A DNA stretch of 34,550 bases from an uncultured Spirochaetaceae bacterium (GCA_944392935.1 CALXYI010000044.1:1-34550), one strand, 5' to 3'. Positions 7,128 to 16,075 are shown, counted from the first letter of the stretch. A program made the numbers and translations. Notes: generated by a model from the sequence alone, not told the origin.

Positions 7128-8514
7128 TCCGCGAGGCGGAAACCATATCCTTATTCTTCCTTTCCTCAATCCTCAGGGACCGCATGAAGAATGCGAAGAA
7201 GAACGCTGAGAGGATGAAAGCCGCCGCATCGCTGGCAGGCTGGGCAAGCGCCACGCCTTCCATGCCGAGCAAGCCAGGAAGCACGGCAATGGCAGGCAGG
7301 AAGAATATCCCCTGCCTCGCCATCGCAAGCATGGTTGCGCTCACGGCCTTGCCGGTTGACTGCAGCCCCATATTGGCTGTGGTGGAAAGGCCTGTAAGCG
7401 GAAGAAGGAGCATCTGGGCACGCAGCGCGAATGTGCCGATTGCTATCACAGCGGCATCGTCACGGCGGAATGCGGTCATTATCCCCTCTGCGCCGAGGAA
7501 GCACAGGGCAGCTATGATGCACATCATCGCAGTTCCCACTATCGCCGTGAAACGAGTAGCCTCCCTTACCCTGTCATAGCGCTTCGCACCGTAGTTGAAT
7601 GACGCCACAGGCTGGTATCCCTGGCCGAATCCGAGCATGCCGGAGAATGCGAACATCATTATGCGTCCAGTGATGCTCATCGCGGCAACGGAGGCATCCC
7701 CGAATGCGGACGCCGCGACATTGAGGGCGACTGCCGCGATGCTGGCCAGGCCCTGGCGGGAGAGCGTCGGCAGCCCGATGAAGAGGATGCGAAGGCATCT
7801 GCGAGGATGGAAGGACACACACCTGGCAGAGAGGCGCACGCTGCTCCTGCCCCTGAGGAAGACGGAGAGGAGGATGCAGAATGAGATGAGCTGGCTCAGT
7901 GCGGTTGCCATGGCAGCGCCTGCCGTGCCGAGACCCAGCGAGAATATGAATATGGGGTCGAGGATCATATTCAGTATGCCGCCAGCGGTTATTCCCACCA
8001 TGCCGTATACCGCCTTGCCTTCAGCGCGCAGGTAGTTGTTCATCACGAATGAGCAGCACATCACGGGGCAGCCTATGAATATATAGAGTGAATATGCCTC
8101 AGCATATGGCAGTATCGTCGGAGTTGCTCCCAGAAGCGTCATGAGGGGCCTGTTGAAGGCAATGCCCACGGCAGAGAGCAGCAGTGAGAGCACCAGAGCC
8201 ATCATGAATCCCGTGCTGGCCGTGACAGTGGCCTCCTCATCCTCCTTTGCCCCGAGCTGGCGCGACAGGATATTCCCCGCTCCCATGCCGATCGTGAAGC
8301 CGATTGCCTGTATGATGGCCATCACGGAGAAGACGATTCCTACCGCGCCGGCAGCGCTTGTGCCGAGCTGGGATACGAAGAACGTATCGGCAGCATTGTA
8401 TATGGAAGAGACAAGCATGCTGATGATCGTCGGCACGGCAAGACGCACGACAAGGCGGGGAACCGGTGTCTCCGTCATCTTCCTGTAATGTGCGATTCTT
8501 CCAGCTTCATCCAT
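7120..8514 (-). CDS. MATE-family efflux transporter (copy 1)
   Basis: This 464-residue protein has about 12 hydrophobic segments in two MatE repeats, the fold of Na+ or H+ coupled multidrug and toxin exporters of the inner membrane. Supporting segments are AVPTIISMLVSSIYNAADTFFVSQLG in the first helix region and GFGQGYQPVASFNYGA in the middle, typical of the DinF/NorM-like group. The start ATG 8514 has GGGAGG five bases upstream. The gene is divergent from tRNA-Gly. Substrate is unknown. Two further MATE genes occur in the window. Confidence 0.9.
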   Translation of the reverse strand: MDEAGRIAHYRKMTETPVPRLVVRLAVPTIISMLVSSIYNAADTFFVSQLGTSAAGAVGIVFSVMAIIQAIGFTIGMGAGNILSRQLGAKEDEEATVTASTGFMMALVLSLLLSAVGIAFNRPLMTLLGATPTILPYAEAYSLYIFIGCPVMCCSFVMNNYLRAEGKAVYGMVGITAGGILNMILDPIFIFSLGLGTAGAAMATALSQLISFCILLSVFLRGRSSVRLSARCVSFHPRRCLRILFIGLPTLSRQGLASIAAVALNVAASAFGDASVAAMSITGRIMMFAFSGMLGFGQGYQPVASFNYGAKRYDRVREATRFTAIVGTAMMCIIAALCFLGAEGIMTAFRRDDAAVIAIGTFALRAQMLLLPLTGLSTTANMGLQSTGKAVSATMLAMARQGIFFLPAIAVLPGLLGMEGVALAQPASDAAAFILSAFFFAFFMRSLRIEERKNKDMVSASRMV

Positions 8515-8532
8515 ATCTGCCTCCCATATAGC

Positions 8533-8561
8533 TTGCGCATAATCGGAAAAGCGGGTATCCT
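8533..8561 (+). promoter_or_regulatory. Promoter of tRNA-Gly
   Basis: TTGCGC (8533-8538) and TATCCT (8556-8561) are 17 bases apart. The predicted start at about 8568 is five bases before the tRNA. The context and spacing support it although the -10 is imperfect. Confidence 0.55.
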
Positions 8562-8572
8562 ACCACACAGAT

Positions 8573-8644
8573 GCGACTGTCGTATAATGGTTATTACCTA
8601 TGCTTCCCAAGCATAAGAAGCGGGTCCGATTCCCGTCAGTCGCT
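8573..8644 (+). tRNA. tRNA-Gly (CCC)
   Basis: The acceptor GCGACTG pairs with CAGTCGC. The anticodon stem TATGC/GCATA closes the loop TTCCCAA with anticodon CCC. The T arm is GCGGG, loop TCCGATT, CCCGT. Discriminator U73 fits tRNA-Gly. The 3' CCA is not encoded. Confidence 0.93.
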
Positions 8645-8647
8645 TGC

Positions 8648-8676
8648 AGGGACCTAGAGAGGGTCCCTTCTTCTTT
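8648..8676 (+). terminator. Terminator of tRNA-Gly
   Basis: AGGGACC (8648-8654) pairs with GGTCCCT (8662-8668), followed by the pyrimidine-rich TCTTCTTT. It starts four bases after the tRNA. Confidence 0.75.
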
Positions 8677-8791
8677 CCCGTTACGCATTGTACCCCTTAT
8701 CGGCAGAGCTGGAAAGTTCGGCTCTTCCGGCCTTCTCCGCACTTGACCATGAGGCCGTCCGGATGCTCTCCTCTTCCACAGTGGAGGATGA

Positions 8792-10144
8792 ATGAAAGCC
8801 CTGGATCTCTCAGAAGGACCGATAGCCAGCACATTGTTCCGCTTTGCCCTGCCCTTCCTCGCCGCGAACATCCTCCAGTCGCTCTATGGAGCCGTGGATC
8901 TCTTCGTGGTAGGGCAGTACTGCAGTGCCGAGAGCGTGGCCGCGGTATCGACGGGAACACAGGTCACGCAGATCGTCACCAGCCTCATGACAGGGCTGAC
9001 GCTTGGCTCCACTATCCTGATCGGGGAATACATGGGTGAGCGTGAAGCGGAGAAGGTGCAGAGAACAATAGGCACAACGCTGACGGCTTTCCTCGCAGCC
9101 TCCATCATCCTCACATTCCTCATGATCGCATTCTCGGATGCCATTCTCCATCTTCTCAGGACACCCGCGGAATCCTTTGCCCAGACAAAGACGTATGTAG
9201 TCATATGCTCAGCCGGCAATGTGTTCATATGCCTCTACAACGCCATATCCGCGATACTCCGCGGCTACGGGGACTCAGCGCGTCCGATGGTGTTCGCAGC
9301 TGCCGCATGCATCATGAACGTCGCACTGGACTTCCTGCTGACCGGTGCGATGGGAATGGGCGTGGCAGGCGTTGCCCTCGCTACCGTGATATCGCAGGGA
9401 GCAAGCATGGCAATCGCTGTCATATACCTCAGGAAGAATGGCTTCATATTCGATTTCCGGCTCCGGTCATTCCTCCCCAGCAGGAGCATCCTCTCCAAGC
9501 TTGCCGCAATCGGCATTCCGATATCCTTCCAGGAGCTGGCAGTCAGGATCTCATTCCTCTACCTCACGATGATGATGAACAGGGCCGGCGTATATGGGGC
9601 CGCAGTTGTCGGCGTAGGCGCCAATTACGATGTATTCGCGATGCTCAGTGCCACATCGATGGCCAATGCGCTGGCGGCGATCACGGCGCAGAACCATGGA
9701 CGCGGCAGGCCGGAAAGGGCAAGGAAATCCCTGTGGACAGCACTCGCGTTCTCGCTCGGGATCTCATCCATGTTCTGGCTGTGGGCACAGCTCTCCCCCG
9801 CCTCGATGATAGGCGTATTCACTTCGGATCCGGGAGTGATAGAGGCCGGCATCCCATATTTCAGGACAGCAAGCTACGACTATATGATGACAGCGCTCGT
9901 ATTCACCCTGAACGGCTATCTCAATGGACGGCAGAAGACGCTCTGGACAATGGCAAGCTGCACAGGCGGGGCGCTGCTGCTGAGGATACCGATGGTATGG
10001 TATTCCGGCAGCAGGTTCGGAACCGATCTAGGCCTTCTGGGCACGATAGCTCCCACGGTTTCAGGGATAATGGCGATCTACACGCTCATCTATGTCCTGT
10101 GGGAAGGACGGAAAAAACGCAGCACTGCAGGCAGGGAATATTGA
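8792..10144 (+). CDS. MATE-family efflux transporter (copy 2)
   Basis: This 450-residue protein has 12 predicted membrane segments in two MatE domains. It opens with FALPFLAANILQSLYGAVDLFVVGQYC, the usual first-helix signature of cation-coupled multidrug exporters. GGAGG lies a few bases before ATG 8792. Its sequence is clearly different from the neighbouring copy at 7120-8514, so it is not a recent duplicate. It follows the tRNA-Gly terminator. Substrate is unknown. Confidence 0.9.
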   Translation: MKALDLSEGPIASTLFRFALPFLAANILQSLYGAVDLFVVGQYCSAESVAAVSTGTQVTQIVTSLMTGLTLGSTILIGEYMGEREAEKVQRTIGTTLTAFLAASIILTFLMIAFSDAILHLLRTPAESFAQTKTYVVICSAGNVFICLYNAISAILRGYGDSARPMVFAAAACIMNVALDFLLTGAMGMGVAGVALATVISQGASMAIAVIYLRKNGFIFDFRLRSFLPSRSILSKLAAIGIPISFQELAVRISFLYLTMMMNRAGVYGAAVVGVGANYDVFAMLSATSMANALAAITAQNHGRGRPERARKSLWTALAFSLGISSMFWLWAQLSPASMIGVFTSDPGVIEAGIPYFRTASYDYMMTALVFTLNGYLNGRQKTLWTMASCTGGALLLRIPMVWYSGSRFGTDLGLLGTIAPTVSGIMAIYTLIYVLWEGRKKRSTAGREY

Positions 10145-10371
10145 CGGGCCTCCCCTGCTCTGCTTATCATGGAAAGCAATTCAACGGCACATGCATAGTG
10201 CAAAGGAACAAGAACAGCAAGTGGACGATGGCCCTGGCAGTAAACACAATGAAGAACCGGAAGTGCCTCCGCACTTATCCCGGCGGCGCATGAGGAAGCT
10301 CCTCCTCTGATCGATCATCATGATACCGCACGATATGGCATGATGACAGAGAACAGACAGAGGAGAGAAAG
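10145..10371 (+). promoter_or_regulatory. Intergenic stretch with a large inverted repeat before the CNNM-CBS gene
   Basis: No convincing gene is present. CATCATG (10316-10322) and CATGATG (10339-10345) form an inverted repeat about 26 bases before ATG 10372, and GAGGA/TCCTC a short hairpin near 10298. These could be an operator or mRNA structure for the downstream gene. A clear promoter hexamer pair was not found. Confidence 0.25.
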
Positions 10372-11715
10372 ATGAACCTAGCACAGCAGATACTTCTGCA
10401 GATAATACTCATAGCGATAAATGCATTCTTCGCTGCGACGGAAATCGCGGTGATATCACTCAATACCACGAAACTCAGGAAGATGGCGGATGATGGGGAC
10501 AGATATGCCCCGAAGCTGCTGAAGATGGCGGAGAATCCGTCAGGCTTCCTTTCGACGATCCAGATAGGCATAACGCTCGCAGGATTCCTCGGCTCGGCTT
10601 TCGCTGCCGACAATCTTGCGGAATACCTTGTACCGGCATTCACGGATCTGGGGCTGCCGGCAGGCGTATCCAGGACGATAGCGGTCATACTGATCACGCT
10701 CATAATATCGTTCTTCACGCTTATCTTCGGAGAGCTCGTGCCTAAGCGTGTAGCCCAGAGCAAGGCCTTCGAGGTAGCGAAGTTCTCATCGTCGGTGATC
10801 CTGATCACCGCGAAGGTGATGAGGCCGGTGGTATGGCTCCTGTCAGCCACCACGAACCTCATACTCCGCATCTTCAGGATAAAGGATGACGGGAACGGCG
10901 AGGCAGTGACCGAGGATGACATCAAGCTCATGGTCGATGCCGGCGGCGAATCGGGATCCATAGAGGAAGACGAGCAGGAATGGATCCAGAACGTCTTCGA
11001 GTTCAATGACATAAACGTCAGCGAGATAATGACAAGGGAGCCTGATGTCGTATCGTTCCAGGTGGACACGCCGGAAAGCGAGATACTCGATACGATAAAG
11101 GATTCAGGACTCTCCAGGTTCCCCGTCTACGGCGAGGATATCAACGATATACTCGGCATACTCAATGCCCGTGACTTCCTGATAAACCTCAACTCGCCCG
11201 AGCATCGCCCGATCAGGGAATTCCTGAGGCCTGCATACATGATCCCTGATTCGATCCATGCGGATAAGCTCTTCTCTGACATGCAGGAGAAGAAGACGCA
11301 CATAGCGATAGTGGTGGATGAGTACGGACAGACTGTCGGCATAGTGACGCTGGAGGATCTCCTTGAGGAGATCGTCGGCAATATCTATGACGAGTTCGAC
11401 CCGCAGGAGGAGAAGGAGATCCAGAGCATAGGCGATGGTGTATGGAAGGTAAGCGGATCCCTGAGCCTCTCGGACTTCTCCGATGAGACAGGCATAGAGC
11501 TCGAGGAGAACGAGGACTATGACACGATAGGCGGCATGGTGCTCTCCACTCTCTCCCAGATACCGGAAGACGGAACGACTCTGCATGCAGTCGTCAATGG
11601 CCTCGATATCCAGGTAACAAGGATAGAGGACAGGAGGATCGATGAGGCAATAGTCAGGAAAGCCGAGCCTCCTGCGGAAGAGACCGAGGAAAGCAGCGAG
11701 AAGAAGGCGGAGTGA
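10372..11715 (+). CDS. CNNM/CBS-domain membrane protein (hemolysin C/TlyC-CorC family)
   Basis: This 447-residue protein has an N-terminal CNNM (DUF21) membrane domain with about four helices (residues 1-185), a CBS pair (about 205-325; IMTREPDVVSF and HIAIVVDEYGQTVGIVTLEDLLEEIVG) and a C-terminal CorC/HlyC transporter-associated domain (about 340-425). The acidic tail ends in EETEESSEKKAE. Relatives act in Mg2+/Co2+ efflux or homeostasis; the spirochaetal TlyC hemolysin label is historic and does not prove haemolysis. AGAGGAG lies before ATG 10372. The stop codon directly abuts the stop of the opposing TetR gene. Confidence 0.9.
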   Translation: MNLAQQILLQIILIAINAFFAATEIAVISLNTTKLRKMADDGDRYAPKLLKMAENPSGFLSTIQIGITLAGFLGSAFAADNLAEYLVPAFTDLGLPAGVSRTIAVILITLIISFFTLIFGELVPKRVAQSKAFEVAKFSSSVILITAKVMRPVVWLLSATTNLILRIFRIKDDGNGEAVTEDDIKLMVDAGGESGSIEEDEQEWIQNVFEFNDINVSEIMTREPDVVSFQVDTPESEILDTIKDSGLSRFPVYGEDINDILGILNARDFLINLNSPEHRPIREFLRPAYMIPDSIHADKLFSDMQEKKTHIAIVVDEYGQTVGIVTLEDLLEEIVGNIYDEFDPQEEKEIQSIGDGVWKVSGSLSLSDFSDETGIELEENEDYDTIGGMVLSTLSQIPEDGTTLHAVVNGLDIQVTRIEDRRIDEAIVRKAEPPAEETEESSEKKAE

Positions 11716-12300
11716 TCACTCCACCATCTGAAGGACAAGCCCTCTGATCAGGAATCGGAGGGTTTTCTCCTTCTCATCGATCCGCTCCGCCTCCAGCAGC
11801 AGGAGGAGAATCGCCTCATAGCCCCTACTGAATGATTCTATATCCTCGGTATCGTCTATGGCGAAATATGAGAACAGCGTCTCCATGGCTGAATGCAGGC
11901 GCCGCCTCAGATCCGGCAGCGACTCATCCGGAAGCTTGCGCAGGACCTCCTCCAGCTCGGTGCCCCCAAGGAAACGATGGAGCCCCTCTTCATAGAAGCG
12001 CATCATTATGGCATGGAATATATCGGTCAGACTCGTTACTATGTGGTTCTCATCTATCTCCTGGAGCATCTCCGTATAGAGCGTCTCAACCTCATCCATG
12101 AATGACGAGAGGATATCGAAGAAGAGGGCTTCCTTCGATGGGTAGAAAAGATAGAAGGTCCCCTTCGGGATGCCTGCCCGCTTCACAAGCTCATCGACAG
12201 TGGTCTTCCTGACTCCGTAGAGCTGCAGGCATCTGCCGCCCTCCCTTCTCAGCGTACGCCGTATGTTGTTCCTCTCAATCTCGCTGTATGTCTTCGGCAT
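11716..12300 (-). CDS. TetR/AcrR-family transcriptional regulator
   Basis: This 194-residue protein has the N-terminal TetR helix-turn-helix (about residues 25-65; KTTVDELVKRAGIPKGTFYLFYPSKEAL) and a variable helical ligand-binding C-terminal domain. It should be a dimeric repressor. GGAAG precedes ATG 12300. It is divergent from the ABC ATPase gene, whose promoter carries a 14-base palindrome, and convergent with the CNNM-CBS gene, so either could be its target. The ligand is unknown. A TAGAAT box on the minus strand (12362-12357) is a possible promoter. Confidence 0.88.
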   Translation of the reverse strand: MPKTYSEIERNNIRRTLRREGGRCLQLYGVRKTTVDELVKRAGIPKGTFYLFYPSKEALFFDILSSFMDEVETLYTEMLQEIDENHIVTSLTDIFHAIMMRFYEEGLHRFLGGTELEEVLRKLPDESLPDLRRRLHSAMETLFSYFAIDDTEDIESFSRGYEAILLLLLEAERIDEKEKTLRFLIRGLVLQMVE

Positions 12301-12398
12301 TGTCTTCCTTTCTGACCAGAACAGTATGTATAGTCAACAAAACATCGTTTTTCCCCATTCTATAGGCATTTCCAGGGGTTTTCAAGGCATGGTTTTCC

Positions 12399-12437
12399 TT
12401 TACTTCCGGGCATCGGGCACTTACGATAGTGCTATCG
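12399..12437 (+). promoter_or_regulatory. Promoter and palindromic operator of the ABC ATPase gene
   Basis: TTTACT (12399-12404), a 17-base spacer and TACGAT (12422-12427) precede ATG 12456 by 28 bases. A perfect palindrome CGATAGTGCTATCG (12424-12437) covers the -10 and the predicted start point, the expected place for a repressor operator. AAGGAG lies just before the start codon. Confidence 0.55.
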
Positions 12438-12455
12438 AAAGAAAAGGAGCAATGA

Positions 12456-13550
12456 ATGGCAGAAGTTTTACTCAAGAATATCTGCAAGATCTATGATGGC
12501 GGAGTCAAGGCTGTAGACAACGTCAACATCGATATCAAGGATCAGGAATTCGTTGTTCTCGTAGGCCCTTCCGGCTGCGGCAAGTCAACGACGCTCAGGA
12601 TGGTCGCTGGCCTTGAGGATATCTCCTCAGGCGAGCTCTACATCGACGGAAAGCTTATGAACGACGTTCCTCCCAAGGACAGGGATATAGCGATGGTGTT
12701 CCAGAACTATGCTCTCTATCCGCATATGACCGTGTACGACAACATGGCTTTCGGACTCAAGATCAGGAAGTTCCCGAAGGACCAGATCGACCAGCGTGTG
12801 AAGGAAGCAGCGAAGATACTCGACATCGAATCGCTTCTCGACAGGAAGCCGAAGGCGCTCTCCGGTGGACAGAGGCAGCGTGTCGCAGTAGGCCGCGCAA
12901 TCGTCCGCAAGCCGAAGGTATTCCTCTTCGACGAGCCGCTCTCGAACCTCGATGCCAAGCTCAGGGTCCAGATGAGGGCAGAGATCTCAGGTCTCCACAA
13001 CAGGCTCAAGGCAACGATGATCTACGTTACCCACGACCAGGTGGAAGCCCTTACCATGGCTGACAAGATCGTAGTCATGAAGCTCGGTGTCATCCAGCAG
13101 ATAGGCGGACCTATGGAGCTCTACAATGAGCCTGACAACAAGTTCGTCGCAGGCTTCATCGGATCGCCACCCATGAACTTCCTTGTCGTGAGCATCAAGA
13201 AGGAAGGCGACAAGGTCTATGCGGACGAAGGAACATTCCGCCTCGAGGTGACACCGACACAGGCAAAGACGCTCCAGCCGTACATCGGGAAGGAAGTGAC
13301 ATTCGGAATCAGGCCTGAGGATGTGGAATTCTCCCACACCCCGATCGATGGCAAGACGATCAACGGACATGTCTCCGTCGTCGAGCCCCTCGGATCCGAG
13401 ACGCAGGTCTACATCTCGACATCCAAGGCGAAGGTAGTCGGAAAGATCGATCCGACGGTCATCCCTGAGCCGGATGAGAAGGTAGCTCTCATCGTGAACA
13501 TGGAGAAGGCGAAGTTCTTCGATCTCGATACAGAGCTCACGATCCGCTGA
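12456..13550 (+). CDS. ugpC: Carbohydrate ABC transporter ATPase, UgpC/MsmK/MalK type
   Basis: This 364-residue protein has Walker A GPSGCGKST (37-45), signature LSGGQ (135-139), Walker B VFLFDE (155-160), the H-loop YVTHD and a C-terminal TOBE/OB-like regulatory region (about 240-360). It energises importers for glycerol phosphate, maltose or other oligosaccharides. No permease or binding-protein gene is beside it, so it probably serves several sugar ABC systems encoded elsewhere, as MsmK and related ATPases do. The gene has its own promoter, a good ribosome-binding site and its own strong terminator. It also uses more C-ending codons than its neighbours, consistent with high expression. The exact symbol is by family resemblance only. 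Confidence 0.92.
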   Translation: MAEVLLKNICKIYDGGVKAVDNVNIDIKDQEFVVLVGPSGCGKSTTLRMVAGLEDISSGELYIDGKLMNDVPPKDRDIAMVFQNYALYPHMTVYDNMAFGLKIRKFPKDQIDQRVKEAAKILDIESLLDRKPKALSGGQRQRVAVGRAIVRKPKVFLFDEPLSNLDAKLRVQMRAEISGLHNRLKATMIYVTHDQVEALTMADKIVVMKLGVIQQIGGPMELYNEPDNKFVAGFIGSPPMNFLVVSIKKEGDKVYADEGTFRLEVTPTQAKTLQPYIGKEVTFGIRPEDVEFSHTPIDGKTINGHVSVVEPLGSETQVYISTSKAKVVGKIDPTVIPEPDEKVALIVNMEKAKFFDLDTELTIR

Positions 13551-13568
13551 GGATTGGAAGATATATCG

Positions 13569-13599
13569 GAATGCAGCCCGTGCGGCTGCATTCTTTTTT
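13569..13599 (+). terminator. Strong intrinsic terminator after the ABC ATPase gene
   Basis: GAATGCAGCC pairs with GGCTGCATTC around the five-base loop CGTGC, followed by six T residues (13594-13599). This is a textbook rho-independent terminator 18 bases after the stop codon. Confidence 0.93.
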
Positions 13600-13610
13600 C
13601 CGCATCCATA

Positions 13611-13639
13611 TTGGACAGCCGCAGGCAGGCGGCTATACT
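13611..13639 (+). promoter_or_regulatory. Promoter of the gtrA-like gene
   Basis: TTGGAC (13611-13616), a 17-base spacer and TATACT (13634-13639) lie between the preceding terminator and ATG 13657. The predicted leader is about 11 bases and includes AAGGGTGGG as ribosome-binding site. Confidence 0.72.
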
Positions 13640-13656
13640 TCTCCAAGGGTGGGTAT

Positions 13657-14064
13657 ATGATCGGGTTCATCAGGAAGAATGCGGATTTCCTCGTCTACTG
13701 CGTCTTCGGCGCCATGGCTACGGCAGTGAACATGCTGAGCTACGAAGCGCTATACAGGCAGCTGGGTCTTCCCAATACGCCTTCTGTTGCCCTCGCATGG
13801 TTCCTGGCCGTCACATTCGCATTCTTCACGAACAAGTACATCGTATTCAGGAAGAAAGGGACCGTGAACAGGCACTCCTTCCTCTCCGAGCTCATGTACT
13901 TCTATCTCTGCAGGGCGGCAAGCGGCGTGCTTGACATCGTGATTATGTTCATAGCAGTCGATCTCCTGGCATTGAACCATACGCTGTGGAAGTTCATATC
14001 CAATCTGGCAATGGGGCTCTGCAACTACCTTGCGGGACGTTTCTTCATCTTCGCGAAGGAATGA
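13657..14064 (+). CDS. GtrA-family membrane protein
   Basis: This 135-residue protein has four hydrophobic segments and family features: a FLVYCVFGAMATAVNM opening, FAFFTNKYIVFRKK near the middle and a closing NYLAGRFFIFAK. GtrA-like proteins are thought to help move polyprenyl-linked sugars across the inner membrane for O-antigen or other cell-surface glycan modification. No glycosyltransferase partner is adjacent. It has its own promoter and a good ribosome-binding site. Confidence 0.88.
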   Translation: MIGFIRKNADFLVYCVFGAMATAVNMLSYEALYRQLGLPNTPSVALAWFLAVTFAFFTNKYIVFRKKGTVNRHSFLSELMYFYLCRAASGVLDIVIMFIAVDLLALNHTLWKFISNLAMGLCNYLAGRFFIFAKE

Positions 14065-14065
14065 A

Positions 14066-14074
14066 TGCTATAAT
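14066..14074 (+). promoter_or_regulatory. Extended -10 promoter of the NCS2 permease, leaderless type
   Basis: A perfect TGC-TATAAT (14066-14074) starts two bases after the gtrA stop codon and ends six bases before ATG 14081. The expected transcription start falls on or next to the A of the ATG. Confidence 0.65.
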
Positions 14075-14080
14075 GGAAGG

Positions 14081-15391
14081 ATGAACGGCAGCAAGAAGCT
14101 CCTCTTCGACATGGATGGAGCGCTTCCACCCCTGAAGTATTCATTCCCCATGGCACTGCAGCATCTGGTGGCCATGATCGTGGGCTGTGTAACTCCGGCG
14201 ATAATCATATCCTCAGCAGCCGGTCTCTCCAGCCCGATGCGCATACTCCTGATACAGTCCTCGCTCATCTGCGCAGCGCTCTCCACCCTTCTCCAGCTCA
14301 TAGGGATCAGGGGCATATGCGGAGCCAGGCTACCCCTGATCATGGGCGTGAGCTTCGCATACCTGGCGACGATGCAGGAAGTGACCGAGAGCTTCGGGCT
14401 GGCAGAGATCTTCGGCGCACAGCTCATAGGAGGAGCCGCGGCGATAGCCATCGGGATATTCGCAAGGCAGCTGAAGCGGCTCTTCCCTCCCCTCATAACC
14501 GGAACGGTGGTATTCACCATAGGGCTCTCCCTGTACCCTACGGCAATAACATACATGGCAGGCGGAAGCGGAAGCGCATCATTCGGCTCCTGGCAGAACT
14601 GGGCAGTTGCCATCTTCACGCTTACTGCCGTAACCGTCCTCAATCATTTCGGCCGGGGGATGCTCAAGCTCGCCTCCATACTGCTGGGAATAGCGGCAGG
14701 ATACGTATTCTCCTCATTCTTCGGGATGGTCGACCTCTCGGCCGTCAGGGATGCCGGAGCATTCTCCCTTCCGGCAATAGCTCCGTTCGGCATACGCTTC
14801 GAATTCTCATCATCCCTTGCATTCACGATCCTCTTCGCGATAAATGCGGTGCAGGCAGTCGGCGATATGTCAGCAACAACGATAGGAGGCATGGACAGGG
14901 AACCGACCGGCGAGGAGCTCAGGGGCGGAATCATAGGCTTCGGCGTATCGAATATCATCTCCGCGCTCCTCGGAGGGCTTCCGAATGCCACGTATTCGCA
15001 GAATGTGGGAATAGTATCATCGACGAAGGTCGTTAACAGGAAGGTGCTATCGCTTACAGCCGTCCTGCTCCTTGCCGCAGGTCTTGTCCCGAAGTTCTCT
15101 GCACTGCTGACGACGATCCCGCAGTCGGTGCTGGGAGGTGCTACGGTGTCGGTATTCGCATCGATTGCGATGACAGGTATGAAGCTTGTGGCCATGCAGC
15201 CCATGAGCTACCGCAACACCTCCATCGTAGGGCTTTCGGCAGCGCTCGGCATGGGTGTCAGCATGGTGAGCGAATCGCTCTCGCAGTTCCCAGAGTGGGT
15301 GTCGATGGTATTTGCCTCATCGCCTGTGGTGATTGCCGCGATCGTAGCCATACTGCTGAACCTCATACTCCCTGCCGAGGAGAAGGAATGA
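14081..15391 (+). CDS. NCS2 nucleobase (purine/uracil) permease
   Basis: This 436-residue protein has about 14 hydrophobic segments of the nucleobase:cation symporter-2 family. Key features are PLIMGVSFAY in the substrate-binding region, INAVQAVGDMSATTIGGM (family signature, closer to xanthine/uric-acid members than to UraA) and NATYSQNVGIVSSTKVVNR. It imports purines or related bases with H+. The frame is open upstream to 14030, but those codons overlap gtrA and are not membrane-like, so ATG 14081 is chosen; the -10 box placed six bases upstream supports this start. It ends in an ATGA overlap with the esterase-like gene. Confidence 0.88.
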   Translation: MNGSKKLLFDMDGALPPLKYSFPMALQHLVAMIVGCVTPAIIISSAAGLSSPMRILLIQSSLICAALSTLLQLIGIRGICGARLPLIMGVSFAYLATMQEVTESFGLAEIFGAQLIGGAAAIAIGIFARQLKRLFPPLITGTVVFTIGLSLYPTAITYMAGGSGSASFGSWQNWAVAIFTLTAVTVLNHFGRGMLKLASILLGIAAGYVFSSFFGMVDLSAVRDAGAFSLPAIAPFGIRFEFSSSLAFTILFAINAVQAVGDMSATTIGGMDREPTGEELRGGIIGFGVSNIISALLGGLPNATYSQNVGIVSSTKVVNRKVLSLTAVLLLAAGLVPKFSALLTTIPQSVLGGATVSVFASIAMTGMKLVAMQPMSYRNTSIVGLSAALGMGVSMVSESLSQFPEWVSMVFASSPVVIAAIVAILLNLILPAEEKE

Positions 15392-16041
15392 TAGCCATCT
15401 CCGCAGGAGGAAGAAGCCTCAGGGTGTTTCCAGCAGCGGATGCAGCAGCCCCTCTCATCGTGCTCAGCACTTTCCAGGATGGTGGAATGGATGTGTGGAA
15501 GGAGACGAAGGCGCTCACCGATGCCGACTTCTCCCTTGCCGCAGTCTCATGCAATGACTGGAGCGGCGATATGACCCCATGGCCGCATGGGGAATACAGC
15601 GGGAACGCGGATGGATACCTGGAAGCGCTCGAAAGGGAGATCATCCCTGCGGCAATCGGGATGTGCGGGCTTGAACCGGGGTACATGGCGGCAGCCGGCT
15701 ATTCCCTTGGCGGTCTCCTGTCTTTATATGCCGCATACCGGACAGGCATCTTCTCCCGCCTGGCATCTGCCTCTGGATCGCTGTGGTATCCTGGTTTCGT
15801 GGACTTCGCCGGAAGCCATAGCATGATCAGGAAGCCGGAAAGGATCTATCTGTCGCTCGGAGCGAAGGAGAAGAAGACGCGGAATGCGGAGATGCGCTGC
15901 GTCGAGGAATCAACCAGGGCATTCTGCAGCCTGTGCAGGGACCGTGGGATATGCACTCTTTCGGAGATGAATCCAGGCAATCATTTCACGGAGCCGGCGA
16001 AGAGGATGGCAAAGGGCATACGGTGGCTGCTGGAGGGCTGA
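15388..16041 (+). CDS. Alpha/beta-hydrolase-fold esterase
   Basis: This 217-residue protein has the nucleophile elbow GYSLGG (the Ser is the likely nucleophile) and a late GNHF with the likely catalytic His. It resembles the esterase D/IroE/BesA group, which cleave carboxyl esters including siderophore or acyl esters. It has no signal peptide. ATG 15388 overlaps the permease stop as ATGA with GGAGAAGGA just upstream, so translation is coupled to the permease. The functional link to nucleobase uptake is not apparent. Confidence 0.8.
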   Translation: MIAISAGGRSLRVFPAADAAAPLIVLSTFQDGGMDVWKETKALTDADFSLAAVSCNDWSGDMTPWPHGEYSGNADGYLEALEREIIPAAIGMCGLEPGYMAAAGYSLGGLLSLYAAYRTGIFSRLASASGSLWYPGFVDFAGSHSMIRKPERIYLSLGAKEKKTRNAEMRCVEESTRAFCSLCRDRGICTLSEMNPGNHFTEPAKRMAKGIRWLLEG

Positions 16042-16075
16042 TGGCAGGAATCGCCGGATAAGGCGTATTGATAGC

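Noticed and set aside
7120-10144. The adjacent MATE genes as a recent tandem duplication
   Set aside because: They are on opposite strands, are separated by a tRNA gene, and their protein sequences differ throughout.
9205-10293. A 362-residue plus-strand frame overlapping the second MATE gene
   Set aside because: It is an out-of-frame shadow rich in Arg, His and Gly with no family resemblance, while the MATE frame is complete.
14030-14080. Upstream start for the NCS2 permease at 14030
   Set aside because: The added residues overlap the gtrA coding end in another frame and include the perfect TATAAT box; ATG 14081 is better placed.
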